From: Limnanthes douglasii subsp. nivea
Taxonomy: Eukaryota; Streptophyta; Magnoliopsida; Brassicales; Limnanthaceae
Length of the DNA: 64,000 nucleotides
Assembly (NCBI GenBank): GCA_036936605.1
Contig: JAUPFV010000002.1
Coordinates: forward strand, 123,302,376 to 123,366,375
Direction: 5' to 3'
The notes under the pieces are model-generated. The model made no database searches. It was given only the letters and a program-made list of their open reading frames with translations, and had not been told where the DNA came from. This document shows, piece after piece, positions 57,393-64,000 of the stretch (within the stretch, counting starts at the first letter, position 1; the number at the start of each line of letters is the position of its first letter). The translations under genes and the position numbers were made by a program.

Positions 57393-58283
57393 TCAAGGAG
57401 GCTCTATTTGGAATAGAGCATTGAGCTGGTCCGGATCAGGTTGTATTCCATGCTCACTTATGATATAGCCTAGAAACTTCCCGGACTGCACTCCGAACAC
57501 ACACTTTTCAGGGTTTAACTTTAAATTCACTTTTACCAAGTTGGCAAAAGTTTCTTGGAGATCGGACAAGTGCAACTGCTCATCCACACTCTTCACCATC
57601 ATATCGTCAATGTAAACTTCCATATTTCTTCTAATCTGATCAGCAAATGCCTTGTTAACTAATCTCTGATAAGTAGCTCCAGTATTTTTCAACCCAAATG
57701 GCATTACTTTGTAGCAATGAAGACCTCTGTCAGTGACAAATGTGGTATGCTCTTGATCCTTTGGATCTACTTGAATCTGATTGTATCCGGAGAAAGCATC
57801 CATAAAGGAAAGCAACTTGTTCCCAGAGGTGGAGTCTACTAACTGATCAATCCGGGGGACCGGATACAAATCTTTTGGGCAAGCTCTATTGAGATCTATG
57901 AAGTCAATGCACATGCCCCACTTGCCATTCTTCTTTTTCACCAAGACAGGATTGGCAGTCCACAAAGGGTATTGAGATTCCTTAATGTGCCCTATCTTTG
58001 TGAGTCTGTCAACCTCTTGCACAATGACATCAGCTTTTTCTTTGGAAAAAGTTCTTCTTTTTTGAACTACTGGTGCTACGTCTCTCCGGACTGATAGTTG
58101 ATGTGATATCACTTCTGATGGGACTCCAGCAACATCAGCATTGCACCAAGAAAAAACGTGCTGATGGTTCTTTAAAAACTTCAACATTTCATTCTTCAAC
58201 ATAGGTGTCATTTTAGACCCTATCTTGACACTTTTCCCATCTTCCAAACAGTGTGTTTCCACCTCTTCAACTGGTATCAACAC
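57393..58283 (-). CDS. Gypsy copy 3 reverse transcriptase
   Basis: 296 codons. Motifs in order: FSWCNADVAGV, NPVLVKKKNGKWGMCID, NRACPKD, MDAFSGYNQIQVD, TTFVTDRGLHCYKVMPFGLKN, GATYQRLVN, catalytic YIDDMMVKS, and KCVFGVQSGKFLGYIIS. It is joined to the protease frame upstream and to RNase H downstream through frame changes near 58,290-58,460 and a stop at 57,393, where copy-family sequence continues as NIKEVQRLTGRLAALNRF. These are probably recent lesions in a single pol frame. Confidence 0.93.
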   Translation of the reverse strand: MLIPVEEVETHCLEDGKSVKIGSKMTPMLKNEMLKFLKNHQHVFSWCNADVAGVPSEVISHQLSVRRDVAPVVQKRRTFSKEKADVIVQEVDRLTKIGHIKESQYPLWTANPVLVKKKNGKWGMCIDFIDLNRACPKDLYPVPRIDQLVDSTSGNKLLSFMDAFSGYNQIQVDPKDQEHTTFVTDRGLHCYKVMPFGLKNTGATYQRLVNKAFADQIRRNMEVYIDDMMVKSVDEQLHLSDLQETFANLVKVNLKLNPEKCVFGVQSGKFLGYIISEHGIQPDPDQLNALFQIEPP

Positions 58284-58462
58284 TCCGGGGGTCTCCCTGG
58301 GGTCATCAATTTCACCCTCACCCCCAGAAAGGCCCTCAAAATGCTATTGTTCATTGATACGGACTGCCCCCAGCGTTCGAGGAGCCAAGGCAGTGGCATA
58401 ACATTCTCTTGCAATCTTTTGGCTGCTCCGGACAACTCCAACCTGCTCCTGAACAGCATACT

Positions 58463-59872
58463 TCAAGCATTGGTGGACTGTTGAAGCCACTGCATGCATC
58501 CTAGAGAGCCAAGACCTCCCAGAATAGCATTATAGCAAGTGGGACAATCCACCACAATAAAGAGTATTCTGACGATTTTCTTGAAAGGGCCCTTGCCCAA
58601 TAACACCTCTTCTTTGAACTCTCCGATCACATCTGTTGAGCTGCCTGTGAAGCCCACGATTGACCTGTCCGAATTCTGAATTACAGCTGGATTTTTCATT
58701 TTCTTGTAAGTGGTTAGGAAAAGGATATTGGCTGAGCTTCCAGTATCCACCAGGATTCGTCTTATGTCATTGCCCCCTATAGATGCTCCTATGACAACAG
58801 CATCCTCATGAGGGCCAGCAATGTTTCTTAAATCATCTTCATCAAACACAATGAAGGGGAATGAGTTCGGTGACTGATAGGATGTCATGCTTCCTTCTAG
58901 CTGGGAGGCTAAAGTATGAACATGCCTCTTTCTTAAAGAAGCAGTAGGAGCTGTCATTGTGTCCCCTCCGAAAATTGTAAGCGACTCAAAAAACTTAATG
59001 AGCCCGGAGACTGATCTAGAACATTCCTCTATAGCACCCACTCTGTTTCGAGTTGGATCAGGATCCAAGTATTCAGATTCCACGTCAAACCTTTCAACTA
59101 TAACCATGGCCCCCTCCGGAGCAGTATTACTTGGACCAACCCGGTGAGTGTTGTCAGGCCTGTTGCCTCCTCTTCTTTTAACGTAAGCTCCCAGCTTTCC
59201 CCTTTCAATCAAGTTTTGAACTTCTTGTTTCAATGCTATACAGTCATCAGTGGTATGGCCAATATCATTGTGATATTGGCAAAAAGAGTTGCTGCGATGC
59301 TCTCTGGGAGACTGCAGCGTCGCCGGTCTCCGGTAATGCACCTCATCTTTTGTTTTATCAAAAATGGTGGCCACACTTTCTTTTAGCTCTGCGAACCACT
59401 CCGGTTGCACCCATGGCCCTCTTTTGTTTCTGGATTGCTGACTTTGAGCAGGAGCAGCTGGCTGTGACTGAGCTTTTGCCCTACCATGCCCCTGTCCGGT
59501 TTCTCTTGCTTTGTTCCCGGACTGATTCTGATTGGTATTTGGTGCCACTGGGGTAGACCTCACCTGCCTGTGCACCCTGGTTTTCTTTGTTTCATCCACA
59601 TTTATCTGTTTGCCAACCTGATTCAGCAACCCTCCCCAGGTCATAGCCTTCTTTCTGGTCACTGAATCAGCTAGATTGCCTGGATTCAAACCTTGCCTTA
59701 GGGATGCTATTGCCACTTGTTCGAAGCAATCAGCCAACCCATTCTTGGTGTTCACAAAACGACTTATATATTCTTTCAATGACTCATTTGGTTCCTGGGC
59801 ACAATGGATTATTGTGTCTCCATTGCCCTTCAGCTCTTTAACCCTACGAACTGCCTTCGAAAGGCTACCCAA
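58463..59872 (-). CDS. Gypsy copy 3 gag C-terminal part and protease
   Basis: 469 codons. The start overlaps the gag frame and a one-base shift near 59,850 joins the two (RRQFVG then SKELKGNGDTIIHCAQ). Gag continues with ADCFEQVAIASLRQGLNPGNLADSVT and GGLLNQVGKQINV; then a zinc-like segment FCQYHNDIGHTTDDC (about 59,280). The protease follows with VDTGSSANIL (Asp-Thr-Gly active site, near 58,745) and YNAILG. Confidence 0.9.
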   Translation of the reverse strand: MGSLSKAVRRVKELKGNGDTIIHCAQEPNESLKEYISRFVNTKNGLADCFEQVAIASLRQGLNPGNLADSVTRKKAMTWGGLLNQVGKQINVDETKKTRVHRQVRSTPVAPNTNQNQSGNKARETGQGHGRAKAQSQPAAPAQSQQSRNKRGPWVQPEWFAELKESVATIFDKTKDEVHYRRPATLQSPREHRSNSFCQYHNDIGHTTDDCIALKQEVQNLIERGKLGAYVKRRGGNRPDNTHRVGPSNTAPEGAMVIVERFDVESEYLDPDPTRNRVGAIEECSRSVSGLIKFFESLTIFGGDTMTAPTASLRKRHVHTLASQLEGSMTSYQSPNSFPFIVFDEDDLRNIAGPHEDAVVIGASIGGNDIRRILVDTGSSANILFLTTYKKMKNPAVIQNSDRSIVGFTGSSTDVIGEFKEEVLLGKGPFKKIVRILFIVVDCPTCYNAILGGLGSLGCMQWLQQSTNA

Positions 59873-60684
59873 AACGTATCGAAATCTTTAATACAACCCT
59901 GAGGCAGGATGTTGTACCATTTCAGAGCACTCCCCGTAAAGGATTGTGAGAATGCCCTACAAAGTAGTTTATCATCGTCGTCAAAGTTCATCATGAAGTT
60001 TTTAAATTGCTCCAGATGGTTGTCCGGATCAGTACTGTCATCGTACTTCTCTATTTTGGTGTTGTGAAACCTCTTGGGGAGGTTTCCTGACAGAATTTTA
60101 GAAGACAATGGAGATTGCCTCCAATTCCTTCCACGACTGAACACAGTATCCTCATTGGGAGTTGCAAAGATACCTGGTTCATCGTGGAAAGCAAAGGGAT
60201 CCATCAGCATCTTGTCCACATGCCTCCGGTTGTGAGATGACCCCTTACCAATATGCCTCTTCATCCTTCCACGTCTATCCCTTTTTCTTGAATATTTTTT
60301 AATCTGCTTTTGCTTCTTTCTGGTTCGACCCTCATCGCTGCTAGAGGACAAGGATTTTTCAACTCCCTCACTGTCCGAAGAGCTATCAGAAGATTATGAG
60401 CTCGAGTCAGAACTCTCCACAGGCTTGGACCGGTGAGACTTTTTAGAACTGGCATGAGTCTTTTTGGTGCTCACATGAGTTTTTGAAGACTCATGCTCTC
60501 TGGGGTTATCGGTGTGATGAGCAACCGATGCTTTAGACTTTTCTTTCATGCCCATCTTGGCCTTCTCTGCCCTCAGAGCTTCTATTTCACACTTTAGCCT
60601 ATCACGCTATTCGACAGTGTATTCATCATTCTCTTCCACCACTTCGAGCAAAGCCGGTGGTAGTTCTGGATTGTCCGAATTCAT
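59830..60684 (-). pseudogene. Gypsy copy 3 gag N-terminal part, two stops
   Basis: Starts at ATG 60,684 (MNSDNPELPP). Two in-frame stops, TAG at 60,607-60,609 and TAA at 60,394-60,396, fall in the coiled/Ser-rich start. The frame is then open from 60,351 to 59,830: acidic and Lys-rich stretch, NWRQSPLSSKILSGNLPKRF, IEKYDDSTDPDNHLEQFKNF, FTGSALKWYNILP. Same arrangement as copies 1 and 2. Confidence 0.88.
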
Positions 60685-60737
60685 TCGGACAGATTTTCTT
60701 AGCTGGTTTTGAATGCTTGATTCAGGCACCTTCTCCT

Positions 60738-60753
60738 CCCACTGTGGTCGCCA
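60738..60753 (-). promoter_or_regulatory. Gypsy copy 3 primer-binding site
   Basis: Minus strand TGGCGACCACAGTGGG, three bases (AAC) after the LTR. The tRNA used cannot be named with certainty. Confidence 0.82.
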
Positions 60754-60756
60754 GTT

Positions 60757-61167
60757 TGGTGTGGATAATAATCGCCTGAGGGTAGGCTAGTAATTTCAAT
60801 TGGTGTTTTAAGGAAGTATGAAGGTGTTAAGTGTTTAGAGTAGAGAGTAGAGAGATAATTAAGTAGCTTGGTAGTAGTTAATTCTCATTACCCACACTTA
60901 ATGCAGGTGGTTGGGTATTTATACCCTGATGTTTGGGCCCTTATGGGCTTTCGGGTCATGTTTAAAGGACCCGGGTCATGTTCAAAGACCCATGAGCTCT
61001 AAGTAGGAGAGCAAGTAGCTTAGTCAAGAAGTGTTTAGGTTTTTTAGTACTTTTGTCATAGTTCGAACAGTCCTATGGTCATAGTGTTCAAAGTGATCTG
61101 TCCGGTATCCGGAGAGGTTGGACCGATCTGTCCCTGTACGGGGAGCAGGAAAAATTCGGACTCATCA
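60757..61167 (-). repeat. 5' LTR of Gypsy copy 3 (411 bp)
   Basis: 20 bp longer than the 3' LTR because GGACCCGGGTCATGTT-type sequence is duplicated near 60,960-60,980. TATA box near 60,913-60,926 (minus). Confidence 0.95.
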
Positions 61168-61172
61168 ACTCT

Positions 61173-62379
61173 CAACTACTTATTCACTATGCTCAAGGGC
61201 AATTTGAGGCAAAGAATGAACAATTGATAAAATATTTGCTCGTGTTGAGAGAAGTTGCTGCAAATTTCAAAAATATCTAGTATGAACATATCCCTAGGAT
61301 TTGAAGAATCCCAAAATGTTTTATCTGAATTACACGATAGAGATGGTTCTTCACATTGTGGTTATAAGGCCTTAACCAAAAGAGTTCTATTAGTCGGGTA
61401 TTATTAGCCAACACGAATGGCAGATGCCAAAGATATGGTCAAAAAGTGTGATACTTGCCAGAAATACGGGAATGAAATCCATGCGCCACCAATTTTCGTG
61501 GAGTCTATATCTGAACCAATACCTTTTGATAGACGAGGGTTGGATTTGATTGGACCTCTTCCCATGGCATCCAATGGATATCGAACATTAATAGTTGTTA
61601 TTGACTAATTTTCTAAGTGGATAAAGGCAGCTCCCTTAGCTGGAACCACTTCTAAGGCAGTTATAAAATTCATTATATCCAACATATATTGCAGATTTGG
61701 AGTCCCCCGGAAGATCACTACAGATAATGGGGCACAATTTGATAATAAAAACATGGAAATGTTTTGTACTTCCAGAGGGATTCAACACTGTTTTTCTTCT
61801 CCATTCCACCCTCAAGCTAATGGGCAAGTTGAAGTTGTTAATCGAACGATTCTCTCCGGGCTAAGAAATAATCTAGAAGGATGTGCATGGAAATGGCCAA
61901 GTTATCTGCAAAAAGTATTGCGGGCTTACCGAACTAATCCTTGGATTGGTACACAAGATTCCCCTTTTGCCCTCGTTTATGGGATGGATGCAATCACACT
62001 CATATAACCTACTTTACCATCTTTCAGAATCCAAAGCTACTCAGAACAAAACAATGATATAGCAGTTAGGAACCAGTTGGACTTGATTGAAGAAAGAAGA
62101 GTCAAAGCACATTTGAGAACGGCTCATTATCAGGGTTTAATGAGGAGCAGAGTTGCATCCAAAGTTAAAAGAAGAGATTTTCAATTGGGAGACAAAGTCT
62201 TGAGAAAAGTCTTTTTGCACACTAAAGAAAAACAGTTTGGAAAGAGGGCTCCGAACTGGGAAGGTCCTTATGTGGTATGTGAAAAAGTCAAGTCGGGGAC
62301 ATATAAACCTCAATACAAAGAGAGCAGAACATTAAAGCACCCATGGAGCATTGAACATCTCAGGTTATATTTAGAATAA
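61173..62379 (+). pseudogene. Gypsy copy 2 second RNase H end and integrase, right of insertion
   Basis: Continues copy 2 directly after the second ACTCT: CAACTACTTATTCACTATGC gives QLLIHYAQGQFEAKNEQL. Integrase follows: HCGYKALTKRVLL, KKCDTCQKYGNEIH (61,417-61,480), GLDLIGPLPMAS, VVID* (stop), TTDNGAQFDN, HPQANGQVEVVNRTI, and the C-terminal part 62,077-62,379 ending HLRLYLE. Several stops (for example at 61,606 and 62,005). Confidence 0.92.
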
Positions 62380-62930
62380 AACTCTATTGTAAATATTTAC
62401 ATTTTCTATACTTCAATGTAAATATTACGGGGGCATACTATTTCCTACCCTAGTGGCGCGGGGAGGTTTTAACGAGGTGTCTGGGTTTTTCAATAATATT
62501 TTATGCCTTCTTCAAAAATCTGGTGCAAAATTTGTGATCATAGTATGAGGTGATCGGATAAATTAAATATTCATTAAACACAACGGCTCTCAAATGAAGT
62601 ATATTTGATTTTATCGGATTTCTTAAATACTTTATCACATTTATTAAACACTTGTGATTGGAGTCGTTCGACACTTATTAAACACTTATTTAACAAATTG
62701 GAAATATTGTAAAACTAATTAAAAAATTAACCGAAAGAAGACAATGGAATTTATAGAAAGAGGTAATATTAAAACTTGATCGGAATAAATCTAATCCACA
62801 ACACAGCAAAGTTCCTTGACCATTCAAGGACTTTCTTAAGACAGGAATTCAAAAAGACCAACACAACCAAATGCCTTGGTCATCAAAGGACTTTAGTTTT
62901 AAAAAAAACATGGCATAACATTACAACCTT
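62380..62930 (+). mobile_element. Gypsy copy 2 downstream spacer, truncated
   Basis: GGGGGCATACT, GGCGCGGGGAGGTTTTAA and ATGCCTTCTTCAAAAAT match the segment beyond integrase in copy 3 (55,020-54,930, minus). The match continues to the CCTTGGTCATCAAAGGACTTTAG motif at about 62,872, corresponding to the 3' end of the antisense gene. The antisense coding region and the 3' LTR are missing; Copia sequence starts about 62,955. Confidence 0.75.
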
Positions 62931-62954
62931 AGGGCTTGTTCCCTTCAGTTTCTT

Positions 62955-63868
62955 TCAGACAAATTCGATATGAAATATCTTGGTGATGTATCCTTTGTGT
63001 TAGGAATTCAAATTCATAGGAATCGATCCCATGGAATTTTGAGTTTATCATAAAAATCATATATTTAGAGTATGTTACAACATTATGGGATGGCTAACAA
63101 AAAAATAAAGGAAACATATGTATTGAAAGGTGAATTTTTTTGCCTTAAACAATGCCCAAAGACAACAATTGAGATTGAGGAAATGCAAAATGTTCTATAT
63201 ACTTTGGTTGTTGGAAGTCTGATGTATGCTCAACTTTGTACACGACAAGATATGTGTGTGTGTTAGGGAGATAGTAAGTAATCTGGGGATGAAACACTGG
63301 AAAGAAATCAAAAGAGTTCTCTGGTATTTGCAACAAACAAAATATCACATATTAACATATAATAAATCGGATAGACTGGAGGTCATAGGGTATTCCAACT
63401 CGGATTTTGCTAAATGTGGGGATTCTCATCGTTCAACCTCATCCATTATATTCCTTTTAGCGGGAGGTGCAATAACATGGAAAAATATTAAAAAAAACAC
63501 TCATTGTATATTCCACTATGGTTGCAGAATTCGTTTCTTGTTTTGAGGCATCCAATCAGGCATTTCAGACGTGAAATTTTATCACGGGACTATGAATCGT
63601 AAAGAGGATAGAAAGATCCCTTAGATTATATTGTGACAACAATTCGGCAGTTTAGCACTCAAAACGTAACATGAACTCGATTAAGTCCAAACATGTAGAT
63701 ATCAAGTTCCTGTCTGTTAAGAGAGAGTATAGAGTGGTCAAATCAATGTGGAGCACATAGGGACAAACTCGATGTTAGCAGATCCTCTTACGAAGGCATT
63801 AGTGTCTAAGGATTTTATTGAACACACCATTAACATGGGTGTTGTGTACTTAGAGGATTGTTAGTTTC
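62955..63868 (+). pseudogene. Copia element F RT end and RNase H, decayed
   Basis: In order on plus: DMKYLGDVSFVLGIQIHRNR (about 62,965), LYTLVVGSLMYAQLCTRQDM (63,190-63,260), WKEIKRVLWYL, VIGYSNSDFAKCGDSHRSTS, LAGGAITWK (63,300-63,485), then DPLTKAL and GVVYLEDC (63,780-63,860). This is the end of a Tork/TNT-like Copia polyprotein with frameshifts and stops. Confidence 0.88.
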
Positions 63869-63880
63869 AGTGGGAGTTTG

Positions 63881-64000
63881 TGTTAAGCTATTAAATTTGT
63901 CTGTATTACGATAATCGAGAATGTAAGGTCATTAATGCAAACATATTTATATATAAGTATCCACTGTGCTCTTATCTTTGATTATTTGTACTTTGTTGTA
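63881..64000 (+). repeat. Start of 3' LTR of Copia F (cut by window end)
   Basis: TGTTAAGCTATTAA follows the purine-rich AGTGGGAG (63,869-63,876) right after the end of pol. A TATATATAAG lies near 63,951. It does not match the Copia E LTR at 45.6 kb. Confidence 0.7.

Larger units (their letters stand above)
50736..61167 (-). mobile_element. Tat-type Gypsy element, young (copy 3), with antisense gene
   Basis: 10,432 bp, LTRs 60,757-61,167 (5') and 50,736-51,126 (3'), starting TGATGAGTCC and ending CCACACCA in element orientation, flanked by the perfect 5-bp duplication ACTCT (50,731-50,735; 61,168-61,172). Order on the minus strand: primer site, gag, protease, RT, RNase H, second RNase H, integrase. 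Between integrase and the 3' LTR (51,127-55,055) a gene runs on the opposite strand. Two RNase H domains and an extra antisense gene are known traits of the Tat clade. LTRs differ by a 20-bp duplication and few substitutions, so insertion is recent. Confidence 0.97.

Noticed and set aside
45603..64000. Copia E (45.6 kb) and Copia F (63.0 kb) as the two ends of one Copia split by the Gypsy cluster
   Set aside because: Orientation fits, but the LTR starts (TGGGATTATT and TGTTAAGCTA) do not match and the Gypsy copy 2 right end is truncated without a target duplication.
1..64000. tRNA genes suggested by TGGTATCAGAGCC matches
   Set aside because: Each match is a short primer-binding site beside an LTR; no cloverleaf is present.

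Overview
The window is plant nuclear DNA, most likely from a eudicot. It is AT-rich, carries one multi-intron chloroplast-type/housekeeping host gene, and is otherwise filled with plant retrotransposons (Copia, Tat-type Gypsy, L1-type LINE, TRIM), Mutator-like remnants and MITEs. There is no sign of bacterial or viral gene organisation. The species cannot be told from the sequence.

Layout. 1-2.7 kb: decayed gag-protease end and LTR of a Tat-type Gypsy element (copy 1, minus), running off the left edge. 2.7-8.0 kb: AT-rich, no gene seen. 8.0-15.0 kb: an old, heavily decayed Copia element (A, minus) with recognisable ~0.9-1 kb LTRs. A complete 792-bp TRIM with target duplication TAACT is inserted in it. 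15.6-18.3 kb: the only convincing host gene, a 12-exon saccharopine-dehydrogenase-like (SCCPDH family) gene on the minus strand, whose exons join into a 415-aa frame. 19.0-23.7 kb: a complete but mutated Copia element (B, plus, target duplication CTAAT) about 0.6 kb upstream of that gene's start codon. 23.9-25.4 kb: Mutator-like transposase remnant. 27.3-30.2 kb: L1-type LINE remnant (minus; ORF1, endonuclease, part of RT). 30.6-31.7 kb: a ~23-bp minisatellite. 32.5-32.9 and 41.1-41.5 kb: two 425-bp foldback MITEs, each with a 10-bp target duplication. Between them lie pieces of minus-strand gene-like sequence, including a short Toc159-like fragment, and a nearly intact Copia element (C, minus, 34.8-40.0 kb). 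41.8-46.7 kb: LINE RNase H remnant, another MITE, a solo TRIM-like LTR, a Copia gag split by an 882-bp insertion, and a Copia 5' LTR with primer site.

46.7-62.9 kb is a nested Gypsy cluster. An old Tat element (copy 2, plus) is interrupted inside its second RNase H domain by a young Tat element of the same family (copy 3, minus, 50,736-61,167), flanked by the 5-bp duplication ACTCT. The young element has gag, protease, RT, two RNase H domains and integrase on the minus strand. On the opposite strand, between pol and the 3' LTR, it carries a second gene with its own TATA-like box, a predicted intron, a domain resembling the plant 'putative gypsy-type transposon' family, and a long coiled coil. 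This antisense gene is the most interesting feature of the window. The window ends in the RT/RNase H end and 3' LTR of another Copia element (plus).

How the parts relate: the host gene is independent of the mobile elements, apart from a small MITE in intron 10 and Copia B near its promoter. The rest is successive insertion, nesting and decay. The youngest events appear to be Gypsy copy 3 and Copia C (near-identical LTRs apart from small indels). Copia A and the LINE are the oldest.
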